Shown one piece after another: positions 52,415 to 61,362 of a stretch of 64,000 nt of DNA (position 1 is its first letter; the number at the start of each line of letters is the position of its first letter). The DNA is from JABHIE01 sp964584805 (GTDB taxonomy: Bacteria > Planctomycetota > UBA1135). A program made the translations under genes and the position numbers. The stretch is from the NCBI GenBank assembly GCA_964584805.1, contig CAZPAY010000006.1, positions 50,280-114,279 of the forward strand, read 5' to 3'. The notes under the pieces were generated by a model that was not told where the DNA came from, did not search any database, and saw only the letters and a program-made list of their open reading frames with translations.

Positions 52415-52440
52415 CGCGCCCGCTTGTCATAAGATAGGGC

Positions 52441-53322
52441 ATGCATATACGACCCGTTGACCGAGTCGCGGTGGATGCTCGTGCGGCATCCTTCACCACG
52501 CGCTCGTTGAAAAAAGAAGCCAAGATTGCCGGTTTGCATCTTGCGGTTTCGATGACTGATCTGACGACGCTTGAAGGCGCCGATAGCCCCGAGAAAGTTC
52601 GCAGTTTGTGCCGCAAGGCTTTGTTGCCTGATGAGGTACTAGTGGGTGTTCCACGGGTGGCCGCCGTTTGCGTTTACCCGCGCTTTGTGAGTTTGGCTCG
52701 CGAAGAATTAAAAGGTAGTGGCGTGAATGTCGCGAGTGTCGCGACGGCCTTTCCGAGCGGGCATGCGTCGCTAAAGTTGCGTTTGCAAGATGTGCGCGAA
52801 GCGGTTGCGGCGGGTGCAGATGAAATCGACATGGTCATTCACCGCGGTGCGTTTTTGGCGGGGCGACATACCGAGGTGCAGGATGAAATCCGCGCGGTGC
52901 TTGAAGCCTGCGGCAAGGCGCATTTAAAGGTCATCCTTGAGACGGGCGAGCTGGCGAGTTACGACCAGGTGCGGCTGGCAAGCGATTTGGCCATGGACGC
53001 CGGTGCGCATTTCATTAAAACATCAACGGGCAAAATTGCGCCCGCCGCGACGATGGGCGTGACGCTTGTGATGCTTGAGGCCATCCGTGACTACTACCTT
53101 AAGACGGGTCGCAAAGTGGGCATGAAACCCGCTGGCGGCATCAAGACGGCAAAGCAATCTCTGCATTACCTCGCCATGGTTAAGGAAACTCTTGGCGACG
53201 ATTGGCTGACACCTGATTTGTTCCGCTTTGGCGCATCGAGTCTACTGAATGATATTTTGCTGCAATTGCGCAAACAGTCCGATGGCGTTTATCAAGCAAG
53301 TTACGATATTTCTGAAGCATAA
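52441..53322 (+). CDS. deoC: Deoxyribose-phosphate aldolase
   Basis: Class I aldolase (TIM barrel) that splits deoxyribose 5-phosphate to acetaldehyde and glyceraldehyde 3-phosphate. AVSMTDLTTLEGADSPEKV, VCVYPRFV, VATAFPSGHAS, EIDMVIHRGAFLAG and ILETGEL match the family; the Schiff-base Lys is Lys193 in FIKTSTGK, and GMKPAGGIKT holds the second conserved Lys. 293 residues. Two aldehyde-dehydrogenase genes follow directly, which could remove the acetaldehyde. This gene order is shared with several other bacteria, as far as I recall. Confidence 0.96.
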   Translation: MHIRPVDRVAVDARAASFTTRSLKKEAKIAGLHLAVSMTDLTTLEGADSPEKVRSLCRKALLPDEVLVGVPRVAAVCVYPRFVSLAREELKGSGVNVASVATAFPSGHASLKLRLQDVREAVAAGADEIDMVIHRGAFLAGRHTEVQDEIRAVLEACGKAHLKVILETGELASYDQVRLASDLAMDAGAHFIKTSTGKIAPAATMGVTLVMLEAIRDYYLKTGRKVGMKPAGGIKTAKQSLHYLAMVKETLGDDWLTPDLFRFGASSLLNDILLQLRKQSDGVYQASYDISEA

Positions 53323-53337
53323 GAAATCCACTCCAAA

Positions 53338-54798
53338 ATGAAAAAAAACACACTCAATTTCGGAGACGCTTGGGAATACGCCCCAGCGCCTGATAGCACT
53401 CCTGTGGTGATTGAAAAGCGATACGGTCTTTTCATCAACGGCGATTTTTGCGCGCCGCAAAAAGGCAAAACGATGGCGACTGTAAATCCGGCAACCGAAG
53501 AGGTCTTGTCGCAAATTGCGGTGGCTTCTGATGCAGATGTCGACAAGGCAGTCGCAGCCGCCCGCAAGGCATACCCTGCCTGGAAGCGCTTGCCCGCGAA
53601 AGACCGCGGGAAATATCTCTTCCGTATTGCGCGGCGTTTGCAAGAGCGCGCGCGTGAGTTTGCCATCCTTGAAACGATGGATGGAGGCAAGCCGATTAAA
53701 GAGTCGCGCGATGTTGATCTCCCTGAGGCGGCCAAGCATTTTTTCTATCACGCGGGGTGGGCTGACAAGCTTGATTATGCCTTCCCAGGTTGTGAGGCCA
53801 AGCCGGTTGGCGTTTGTGCGCAAATCATCCCTTGGAATTTCCCGCTGCTGATGGCGGCTTGGAAGATTGCTCCAGCTTTGGCGTGTGGCAATACGGTCGT
53901 GCTCAAACCAGCTGAGACGACTTCGCTCACTGCGCTGCGTTTGGCCGAAATTTTTCAAGAGATTGGCCTGCCTGAGGGAGTGGTCAATATCGTGACGGGC
54001 GCCGGCGAAACGGGTGCGGCTCTGGCGGCTCATAAAGGTGTAGATAAAGTCGCCTTTACGGGTTCGACTGGCGTAGGCAAGTTGCTCGCTGAAAATGTTG
54101 CGGGCACGGGCAAGCGTTTGAGTCTTGAACTTGGCGGGAAATCACCCAATATCATTTTTGAAGATGCCAGCATTGACCAAGCCGTCGAAGGCATCATCAC
54201 CGGTATTTACTTTAATCAAGGTCATGTCTGTTGCGCCGGCTCGCGTTTGTTTGTGCAAGAGAGCGTGCTTGATGAGGTAAAGACAAAACTTGCCATCCGC
54301 CTGCAGACTCTTCGCATGGGTGATCCGCTGGATAAAAATACAGATGTCGGCGCGATTAATTCCGCGGGGCAGTTGCAGACGATTCAGCATTACATTCAAT
54401 GCGGTAAAAAAGAGGGTGCCGTGATGCATCAGCCCAACAGCCGCAAGGTGCCGCGTAAGGGTTATTGGTGTCGACCGGCTTGGTTTGATGGGGTGCAGCC
54501 TTCTCATACGATTGCGCGCGAAGAAATTTTTGGGCCAGTGTTGGCGGTGATGAGTTTTCGCACCCCCGAAGAAGCTCTAAAACGCGCCAACAATACGCCT
54601 TATGGTTTGGCCGCTGGCATCTGGACGGATAAGGGGTCTAAGGCCTTCGAAATGGCTTCCCGCATCAAAGCCGGTGTGGTTTGGTGCAACACTTACAACC
54701 GATTCGACGCGACTTCGCCTTTTGGTGGGTTCAAAGAATCGGGCTTTGGCCGCGAGGGCGGTCGTCAAGGTTTGTCTGCGTATCTGGAGTTGGTGTAA
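53338..54798 (+). CDS. Aldehyde dehydrogenase (catalytic subunit, ALDH16-like context)
   Basis: NAD(P)-dependent dehydrogenase of 486 residues. PWNFPLLMAAWKIAPALACGN and KPAETTSLTALRLAEI form the cofactor pocket, FTGSTGVGKL the nucleotide loop, ELGGKSPNII supplies the general base Glu264, and GHVCCAGSR places the catalytic Cys at 298. SPFGGFKESGFGREGG closes the family signature. It follows deoC by 15 bases, consistent with oxidation of acetaldehyde or a sugar-derived aldehyde. The next gene, which overlaps by one base, encodes a shortened ALDH without catalytic Cys; together they look like the two domains of ALDH16 on separate genes. Confidence 0.95.
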   Translation: MKKNTLNFGDAWEYAPAPDSTPVVIEKRYGLFINGDFCAPQKGKTMATVNPATEEVLSQIAVASDADVDKAVAAARKAYPAWKRLPAKDRGKYLFRIARRLQERAREFAILETMDGGKPIKESRDVDLPEAAKHFFYHAGWADKLDYAFPGCEAKPVGVCAQIIPWNFPLLMAAWKIAPALACGNTVVLKPAETTSLTALRLAEIFQEIGLPEGVVNIVTGAGETGAALAAHKGVDKVAFTGSTGVGKLLAENVAGTGKRLSLELGGKSPNIIFEDASIDQAVEGIITGIYFNQGHVCCAGSRLFVQESVLDEVKTKLAIRLQTLRMGDPLDKNTDVGAINSAGQLQTIQHYIQCGKKEGAVMHQPNSRKVPRKGYWCRPAWFDGVQPSHTIAREEIFGPVLAVMSFRTPEEALKRANNTPYGLAAGIWTDKGSKAFEMASRIKAGVVWCNTYNRFDATSPFGGFKESGFGREGGRQGLSAYLELV

Positions 54799-55673
54799 TG
54801 AGTACTCGTCTACCTGTTTTGAAAACTTGGAAGTTGTTCATCGGTGGCGCCTTTCCGCGCACAGAATCGGGGCGCACGATTGCGATTGAGGATTTAAAGG
54901 GCAATCTGCTCGCGCATATATGCCACGGCTCTAAAAAAGATTTGCGTAATGCGGTGGCTGCCGCGCGGAAAGCGCAGTCGGATTGGCAGATGCGTTCCGC
55001 CTACAACCGTGGCCAAATTTTGTACCGCATGGCCGAAATGCTCGAAGGAAAAGCGGAAGAGGCGACTCAATTGCTGGCGGCTACCGTGCCCGGCGGGGTG
55101 CGTCGCGCGCGTAAAGAAGTTGAGGCCGCTTGTGATCGGCTCGTTTCCATGGCCGGTTGGGCGGATAAATATCCTCAAATCCTGGGTAATCAAAACCCTG
55201 TTGCCGGCTCGTTTTATAACTTCACCGTGCCTGAGGCGGTTGGGGTTGTGGGGGTGGTCGCGCCATCCGAAGAGCCTTTGTTGGGCTTGGTCTCGCTGAT
55301 TGCACCCGCTTTGGTGAGCGGGAACAGCATCGTGGCGATTGGCTCTCCGAAACACCCTCTGGGCACTGCACTGTTTGCTGAAGTCTGCGCGACTTCCGAT
55401 GTGCCCGCTGGCGTTTTGAATCTGCTCACGGGCAAACGACCAGAGTTACTGGGCGTCATGGCCGACCATCGCGATGTAGACGCCATCCATGCGGGTGGTT
55501 GTAGCCTGAAAGAGCGTCGCACACTTGAGTTGGGTGCCGGCGGCAATATCAAGCGCGTTGTGGTGCGTAAAACCAAGGCTGCCGATTGGTACGACGACCG
55601 CATTTGCGCCTCGCCTTACTGGATTGACTCTTTTGTTGATTCCAAGACGATCTGGCATCCTTCCTCAACTTAA
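54798..55673 (+). CDS. Truncated, non-catalytic aldehyde-dehydrogenase-like partner protein
   Basis: The ATG at 54798 overlaps the previous stop (TAATG); an open frame that extends upstream is only antisense-like read-through of the first gene. The 291 residues match the N-terminal NAD-binding half of ALDH (KLFIGGAFPRTESGRT, GVVGVVAPSEEPLLGL, ALVSGNSIVAIGSPKHPLG) and run on to LELGAGGNIKRVVVRKT, the place of the general-base strand. The chain then ends 30 residues later, so the catalytic Cys domain is missing altogether. The clean start, length and operon position argue that it is a real subunit and not a decayed gene. Confidence 0.85.
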   Translation: MSTRLPVLKTWKLFIGGAFPRTESGRTIAIEDLKGNLLAHICHGSKKDLRNAVAAARKAQSDWQMRSAYNRGQILYRMAEMLEGKAEEATQLLAATVPGGVRRARKEVEAACDRLVSMAGWADKYPQILGNQNPVAGSFYNFTVPEAVGVVGVVAPSEEPLLGLVSLIAPALVSGNSIVAIGSPKHPLGTALFAEVCATSDVPAGVLNLLTGKRPELLGVMADHRDVDAIHAGGCSLKERRTLELGAGGNIKRVVVRKTKAADWYDDRICASPYWIDSFVDSKTIWHPSST

Positions 55674-55719
55674 AAAATAGTCCGTCCGATTGATTTCGGC
55701 GCGGGACTTGCTTCCTCTC

Positions 55720-57762
55720 GTGCCAAATTCCGAACAACCTACGACTCCTGACCCTCTTCGCCGCCTTTTTCAAGATGTGAAATCGGCGCGTGCGGCGGGG
55801 CCATCTGCTGAATTGATTCATGAAGGTGCTGTAATTGGGGGTTATCGCCTCGAATTTATGCTTGGCAAAGGCGGTATGGGCACGGTTTGGCAGGCTGAAG
55901 ATTTGACGCTGCAACGCCCTGTTGCGCTAAAGATTCTTGCACCCGAGGCCACAGTGTCCGCATCATCGCGCGAGCGATTTAAGCGCGAAGCCGAGGCGGG
56001 CGGTCGCCTCAATCACCCCGGCATTGTTGGTGTCTACGCGGTGGGTGAGGCCAACGGCCTGCATTATCTCGCGCAAGAGCTGGTTGATGGCGGCCGCACC
56101 GTTGCCGATTGGCTGGATGAATTGCGCCGTCAACCGCAAATGCCCACCGGATTTTTTGCAGCCGTTGCCGAATTGTTTGCGCGCGTTGCAGAGGCCTTGC
56201 ATGAGGCGCATCAAAAGGGGGTCGTCCACCGTGATTTGAAGCCTAGCAATGTTTTGCTGACGCAAGACCATGAGCCCAAGGTGGCCGATTTTGGCATTGC
56301 ACGGCTTGACGATTCACTTCAGCTGACGCGCACCGGCGATATGTTTGGCACCCCTTTTTATATGTCGCCTGAGCAGGCGGCCGCCAAGAAAAACGAGATT
56401 GATTTTCGCACGGATATTTTTTCACTGGGTGCGACGCTTTATGAAACGCTCACTCTTGTGAGGCCCTTCGCAGGCGAAACCCTTCAAGGTGTGCTTGACG
56501 CGATTGCCAAGGTTGATCCACCCGACCCACGCCGTTTGCGCCCGGGCTTGCCGGTTGAGTTGGCTGCGATTTGCCTCAAAGCTCTCTCGAAACGTCCTGA
56601 CAAGCGGTATGCAAGCATGGAGGCCTTTGCCAAAGACTTGCGTCGTTTTCTTGCACACGAACCCGTTTTGGCAAAAGTGCCGACGGCAATGGAGCGTGGT
56701 GCAAAATGGTGCCAGCGTCACCCGTTGATTTCGACGTTGAGTGCTGCCGGTGTTGTGTTTGCATTTATCTTTGCAGGGTTGTGGGTCCGCGCAGAATCGG
56801 CTCACCAGGCCGAGATTGAGGCGCACCAAGCTACGCAAGACGCGATGATGTTGTTCGATTCCATGCTTAAAAATGCCGACCCCATGCGGATGGGGGCCGA
56901 TAATCAAATGAGCTTTGCTGAGGTCATGGCCATCTTGGAAGAATTTCAAGCTCGCCCTTTGGCGCGAGATGTGCGGGCGAGTTTGCTTCTTAAGGTGAGT
57001 GCGATTGCGGTGAATTACAGCAAGCTAGAGACCGCCCGCCAGCTTTTTGATGATTGCACCCAAATACGGGGTGATCGGCCGTTTGCGGATTCAGTCGATG
57101 TCAATTGGCACTCGCAAAAGAACATTCTTGACTTGTATGTTTCCACCAATCGCTCCGATGTCGAGCTGGATTTTCTAGAGCAAGCCATCGAATTTGAGCG
57201 AAGCGGAGATATGAAGGGCGCGATTTCTTTTCGATTCAACGCACTGCTGATTGCGATGCAAGACCCAACGCGTCGCGAGGAGGTGGCTCGGCAAATTCCC
57301 GTTCTGAAGAAAAAAGCCTTCCTGCATGATCATTCTGCCGCCAAGAGTGGTCTGTTGGTTATGGAGGGCCACCTGCTGACTTTTGCTGAACGCCGTGAGG
57401 AAGCCATCCTTTGCTATGAAGAGGCATACGCCTTGACTTGTGAGTCGATTGGCCCGGGAAGCCCTCAGCAAAAAGGTGAGTTCAACGCTTTGGTTCGGGC
57501 TTATTCCGAAAGGGGCGAAACAGACAAAATGATGGGCGTCATCCATCATTTCTGGGACGCTTTTGTTGAGAATTACAGCTTAGAGCATCCGTTTACAGGC
57601 GAGCTTGCTCTTTCTTTGGCCGTCGTTTGCTCCAATAGCGGGCAACTAGAGGATGCGCGCCGTTTTCTCGAAATTGCTGATGAGAGTCTTGATTCTGAGA
57701 TGTTGTCGAAAAGCGACGAGGAAAAACTAGAAATCCTGCGCAATACGCTTTTGGCGGAATAG
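55720..57762 (+). CDS. PknB-like Ser/Thr protein kinase with membrane helix and TPR-like sensor region
   Basis: The start is uncertain: GTG 55720 (MPNSEQPTTPDPLRR) is used, but TTG 55690 is possible. From the GTG, the 680-residue protein has a kinase domain at about 45-310: LGKGGMGTVWQAED, VALKIL (Lys), HRDLKPSN (170-177), ADFGIAR and GTPFYMSPEQAAA. One membrane helix (about 345-365, ISTLSAAGVVFAFIFAGLWV) follows, then a helical, TPR-like region to the end that faces the periplasm. This is the common planctomycete kinase layout. It starts 16-46 bases after the ALDH-like gene; a link to deoC is not evident. Confidence 0.88.
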   Translation: MPNSEQPTTPDPLRRLFQDVKSARAAGPSAELIHEGAVIGGYRLEFMLGKGGMGTVWQAEDLTLQRPVALKILAPEATVSASSRERFKREAEAGGRLNHPGIVGVYAVGEANGLHYLAQELVDGGRTVADWLDELRRQPQMPTGFFAAVAELFARVAEALHEAHQKGVVHRDLKPSNVLLTQDHEPKVADFGIARLDDSLQLTRTGDMFGTPFYMSPEQAAAKKNEIDFRTDIFSLGATLYETLTLVRPFAGETLQGVLDAIAKVDPPDPRRLRPGLPVELAAICLKALSKRPDKRYASMEAFAKDLRRFLAHEPVLAKVPTAMERGAKWCQRHPLISTLSAAGVVFAFIFAGLWVRAESAHQAEIEAHQATQDAMMLFDSMLKNADPMRMGADNQMSFAEVMAILEEFQARPLARDVRASLLLKVSAIAVNYSKLETARQLFDDCTQIRGDRPFADSVDVNWHSQKNILDLYVSTNRSDVELDFLEQAIEFERSGDMKGAISFRFNALLIAMQDPTRREEVARQIPVLKKKAFLHDHSAAKSGLLVMEGHLLTFAERREEAILCYEEAYALTCESIGPGSPQQKGEFNALVRAYSERGETDKMMGVIHHFWDAFVENYSLEHPFTGELALSLAVVCSNSGQLEDARRFLEIADESLDSEMLSKSDEEKLEILRNTLLAE

Positions 57763-57810
57763 CCAAGGCCGAGGTGAGGCGCGCGGCGCGGCACCGTAGA
57801 ATGCGCGCCT

Positions 57811-60800
57811 ATGTTCGAGCCTCTTAGCCGTGAATACCTCGACCAGCCCGACGCTTTTGAGAAAAAGGTGTCTGAGCTTTGGAGTGACGAAAACCTACTC
57901 GATGCGACCCATGAGGCGCGCAAGAGTGGCGAGCCTTTTGTTTTTTACGAAGGCCCTCCGACCGCCAATGGCCGCCCCGGAATTCACCATGTGTTGGCGC
58001 GCACGCTGAAAGATTCGGTCTGCCGTTATTACACGATGCGCGGCCGCAAAGTTTTACGCAAAGCCGGCTGGGACACCCACGGTCTGCCCGTTGAGCTTGA
58101 AGTCGAGAAACAGCTCGGCATCCAGGGGCGCGCGGGTGTTGAGGAATATGGCATCGGGCCTTACAACGAGGCTTGTCGCAATTCCGTCTTCACTTACAAG
58201 GCCGAGTGGGAAGAGCTGAGCCGCCGCATGGGGTATTTGCTCGATTACGACGAGCCCTATGTCACTTTTGATAAGAATTACATCGAGTCGGTGTGGTTTT
58301 TGCTTTCGCGTTTTGCCAAAAACGACCTGCTTTATCAGGGTTATAAGGTGTTGCCGTGGTCCGGCGCTCTTGGCACAGGACTTTCGAGCCACGAGGTCGC
58401 GCAAGGCTACAAAGATGTCGTTGACCCCTCGGTTTGGGTGAGTTTCCCATTTCTCGACACAGACGGCACGCTTGACGCCAAACTCCAAGGCGCCGCGCTC
58501 ATCGCCTGGACGACCACTCCTTGGACGCTTCCTTCCAATATGGCGGCTTGCGTGCATCCGGATTACGACTACACCGTTGTTGAGGCGCCGCACGGTGAAA
58601 CACGCGCCCGCTTCGTCCTCCTTGAGTCAAAAATCAATGAGGTGTTCGGCGAAGTTGCCGAAATCAAAACCCTCGGCACCGTAAAAGGCAGCGACCTCGA
58701 GGGCCTGAGTTACGAGCCACTCTTTACTTGGGAAGGCGGTGAAGTGCCGCATCCAGGCAGCCGGCGCCATGTCGTTCTTAACGATACTTTTGTGACCGAC
58801 GAAGACGGCACGGGCGTGGTGCATCTCGCGCCATATGGGGCGGATGACTTCCGCATCGCCCAAGCACAAGATCTTTACGCCGCGATGGCGGTGGGGGTCG
58901 AAGGGCAATTCCTGATTGACTTGCCGGGTGTTGAGGTCGGCACTTTTTTCAGTGACGCCAATAAGGCGTTGATGCGTGACATGAAATCGCGCGGCCGCTT
59001 GGTTAAGCAGTCGCAACATATGCACAGCTACCCTCATTGCTGGCGTACGGACAAGCCGCTGTTTTACTACCCCGCTCCCGCATGGTTCTTGCGCACGACG
59101 GCCTACAAAGAGCAGATGGTCGCTGAAAATGCGCGCATCCGTTGGGCGCCAAGTGAAATGGGTACGGGCCGTTTTGGTGAATGGCTCGAAAACAATATTG
59201 ATTGGGCGTTGTCGCGAGACCGCTATTGGGGCACTCCTTTGCCGGTTTGGGTGAATGAGACGGATTCGAGCGATTGGCTTTGCGTTGAATCCTTTGATGA
59301 ACTCGGCCAATTAGCGGGTGGTTTGCCCGAGGGCTTTGACCCACACCGACCGATCGTCGATGAGATTGTTTTTGAGACCCCAACACCTGGCAAGACGGGC
59401 ACGATGCGGCGTGTGTCGCAGGTGATTGACTGTTGGTTTGATTCAGGGGCGATGCCGCTTGCCCAATATCACTGGCCTTTTGAAAACCGCGCATTGGTTG
59501 CGGAGCAATTCCCCGCTGATTTCATTTGCGAAGGTCTCGATCAAACGCGTGGGTGGTTTTACACCTTGCATGCGATTTCGACTTTCTTGACTACCCAAGA
59601 CAAGGCGCTCTGGGAATCTGGCGAATTGTTCGGCGAGCCCTTACCGCGTTTGCGCGCAGGGTCGTCTTATAAGTCGGTCATGGTCAATGGCTTGCTGCTC
59701 GACAAAGACGGCCAGAAGATGTCGAAGCGTCTGGGGAATATCGTCAACCCGCACGAGGCTTTTGAGGCTCACGGTGCCGACGCCGTGCGCTGGGGACTTC
59801 TAGGTGGGGGCGCCGCTCATTTGTCTCGACGCTACGATGACCGCAATTTGGCGGAAGTCCGTCGCCGCGTTTTTGGCACGCTGACTGCAAGTTATGATTT
59901 CTTCACGCTTTACGCGAATACCGAGGGTTGGTCATCGGCCTCCGCCCGCCCAAGTCTCGCAGACCGCGCACCCTTAGATCGCTGGATGCTTTCGCGTGCC
60001 GTCGCTGCAGCGGAAGAATCCGCCCAAGCCTGGGAAGACCTTGAGCCTGCCCGTGCCTTGCGCGTGATTGAGCGCTTGGTGGTCGATGAGGTCAGTAACT
60101 GGTACATCCGTCGCTCACGGCGTCGTTTTTGGGGCGGTGGGGCAGATGCCGATTCTGCTTTTGCCACGCTCTATGATGTACTTGAAACAGCGGCTTGTCT
60201 GCTCGCCCCAGTGTCACCTTTTTTGGCTGATGCTCTTTGGCGGCGTTTAGGTCACTCTGTATCGGTGCATTTGGCAGATTGGCCCGCTGATTTGTCCGCG
60301 CGCGATTTGAGCCTTGAGCAAGCCATGGCACCGATTTCGGTTGCTTCAAGTTTGGGGCGCGGCGTGCGCGAGCGGGTGCAAATCCGTGTTCGTCAACCTC
60401 TGGCTAAGCTGATTTTGCATGTGGCTGGCGAGTCCCACGAGGGTGCCATGGCATACGAGGCCATCCTGAAAGATGAGCTCAATATCAAAGAAGTTGAGTG
60501 GGTGACGGGCACACCTGATTTTTTGCAGGTGCGTGCTAAGGCCAATTTCAAGACGCTGGGCCGTCGCGCAGGGAAAGACATGAAATCACTCGCAGCAGCC
60601 ATTGGTGAGCTTGACCGCGCGACTCTGTTCGCGTTGCAGTCGGGGGGGGCGTCGACCGTAACCGTTTGTGACAATCGCTACGAGCTGACTGGAGAAGATG
60701 TCATCCTTGAAACGCTTTCCGCCGATGGCATGGAAGCTGCGACGGATGGCAACATCACGATCGGTTTGGTGACTGAATTGACGCCAGAGCTGATTTCTGA

Positions 60801-61071
60801 AGGTTTGGCGCGCGAAGTGACGAATCGAATCCAAACGCAGCGTAAAGAAAGTGGCTTTGACGTGAGTGATCGCATTACCGTTGAGGTCTTTGGCGCTGGT
60901 CCCGTGATGGAAGCCGTTAAGGCACACGCTTCTTGGATTGCCGACGAGGTTTTGGCGCCTTCGGGTGTCGTCCTAAGCGATGTGGGTGGCGATGCTTATT
61001 GCAATTGGGATTTGCCCGATGATTTGAGTGTTGAAATTCGTCTAGAAAAACTAGAAAAAAGCTCTACTTAA
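57811..61071 (+). CDS. ileS: Isoleucyl-tRNA synthetase, eukaryote-like (IleS2) type
   Basis: Class I synthetase of 1,086 residues that charges tRNA-Ile, with a CP1 editing domain (about 190-390, LIAWTTTPWTLPSNMAA). FYEGPPTANGRPGIHHVLAR places GIHH (57-60) where most synthetases have HxGH, and KMSKRLGN (636-643) is the second signature. YQGYKVLPWSGALGTGLSSH is the IleS2-type segment, and the C-terminal region lacks the zinc finger of bacterial IleS1. IleS2 enzymes resist the antibiotic mupirocin, and the GxHH form is reported to be even more resistant. This is the only ileS in the window. Confidence 0.96.
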   Translation: MFEPLSREYLDQPDAFEKKVSELWSDENLLDATHEARKSGEPFVFYEGPPTANGRPGIHHVLARTLKDSVCRYYTMRGRKVLRKAGWDTHGLPVELEVEKQLGIQGRAGVEEYGIGPYNEACRNSVFTYKAEWEELSRRMGYLLDYDEPYVTFDKNYIESVWFLLSRFAKNDLLYQGYKVLPWSGALGTGLSSHEVAQGYKDVVDPSVWVSFPFLDTDGTLDAKLQGAALIAWTTTPWTLPSNMAACVHPDYDYTVVEAPHGETRARFVLLESKINEVFGEVAEIKTLGTVKGSDLEGLSYEPLFTWEGGEVPHPGSRRHVVLNDTFVTDEDGTGVVHLAPYGADDFRIAQAQDLYAAMAVGVEGQFLIDLPGVEVGTFFSDANKALMRDMKSRGRLVKQSQHMHSYPHCWRTDKPLFYYPAPAWFLRTTAYKEQMVAENARIRWAPSEMGTGRFGEWLENNIDWALSRDRYWGTPLPVWVNETDSSDWLCVESFDELGQLAGGLPEGFDPHRPIVDEIVFETPTPGKTGTMRRVSQVIDCWFDSGAMPLAQYHWPFENRALVAEQFPADFICEGLDQTRGWFYTLHAISTFLTTQDKALWESGELFGEPLPRLRAGSSYKSVMVNGLLLDKDGQKMSKRLGNIVNPHEAFEAHGADAVRWGLLGGGAAHLSRRYDDRNLAEVRRRVFGTLTASYDFFTLYANTEGWSSASARPSLADRAPLDRWMLSRAVAAAEESAQAWEDLEPARALRVIERLVVDEVSNWYIRRSRRRFWGGGADADSAFATLYDVLETAACLLAPVSPFLADALWRRLGHSVSVHLADWPADLSARDLSLEQAMAPISVASSLGRGVRERVQIRVRQPLAKLILHVAGESHEGAMAYEAILKDELNIKEVEWVTGTPDFLQVRAKANFKTLGRRAGKDMKSLAAAIGELDRATLFALQSGGASTVTVCDNRYELTGEDVILETLSADGMEAATDGNITIGLVTELTPELISEGLAREVTNRIQTQRKESGFDVSDRITVEVFGAGPVMEAVKAHASWIADEVLAPSGVVLSDVGGDAYCNWDLPDDLSVEIRLEKLEKSST

Positions 61072-61090
61072 CACGGTTTTAGTGCTAAAG

Positions 61091-61248
61091 TCGATATGTG
61101 CTTAAGGCATTGCTGGAGGTACAGGCCCTCGGTCCGATAAACAAAAACTGGGAGTTTTTCTCTGCTGCGGGTAAACCGTGACAGGCAACACCCACCTTGA
61201 CTGACTGGGACTTCCCGGGTCCTCCGCCTCACCAGTGCTGCACATCAG
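61091..61248 (+). ncRNA. ssrS: Probable 6S RNA
   Basis: The 158-base candidate can fold into a long rod like 6S RNA. GATATGTGC (61093-61101) pairs with GCACATC (61240-61246); GCATTGCTGG pairs with CCAGTGCTGC with mismatches; AGGCCC and GGTCC on the 5' side pair with GGGTCC and GGGACT on the 3' side. CCCTCGGTCCGATA and CACCCACCTTGA sit at places that recall conserved parts of 6S RNA (CCGATA and CACCTTGA in E. coli). A small hairpin AAAAACT/AGTTTTT lies inside the loop. 6S RNA binds the housekeeping RNA polymerase and mimics an open promoter. Boundaries are approximate and no clear promoter is seen. Confidence 0.62.
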
Positions 61249-61277
61249 ACCCCGTTGAGTTTCGACTCAGCGGGGTC
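61248..61277 (+). terminator. Hairpin after the 6S-like RNA
   Basis: GACCCCGTTGAGT (61248-61260) pairs over 13 bases (one G-T pair) with ACTCAGCGGGGTC (61265-61277) around a TTCG tetraloop. It directly follows the ncRNA candidate and would end its transcript, though only a short T-rich tail follows. Confidence 0.65.
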
Positions 61278-61362
61278 GATGCGTTTGGGTAAGCCTGCTT
61301 TTCAATTGAAGGGTGGCTTTTCATTTGCGGCACAGGCGGCATGGCGGCAAAATGCCTTAGAC

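Noticed and set aside
53242..54033. 263-codon open frame antisense to the aldehyde dehydrogenase
   Set aside because: The opposite strand encodes an ALDH with all motifs; the antisense frame has no recognisable features.
54681..54797. N-terminal extension of the second ALDH-like gene
   Set aside because: The extra residues come from reading the end of the first ALDH in another frame; the ATG at 54798 overlaps its stop as TAATG and begins the ALDH similarity.
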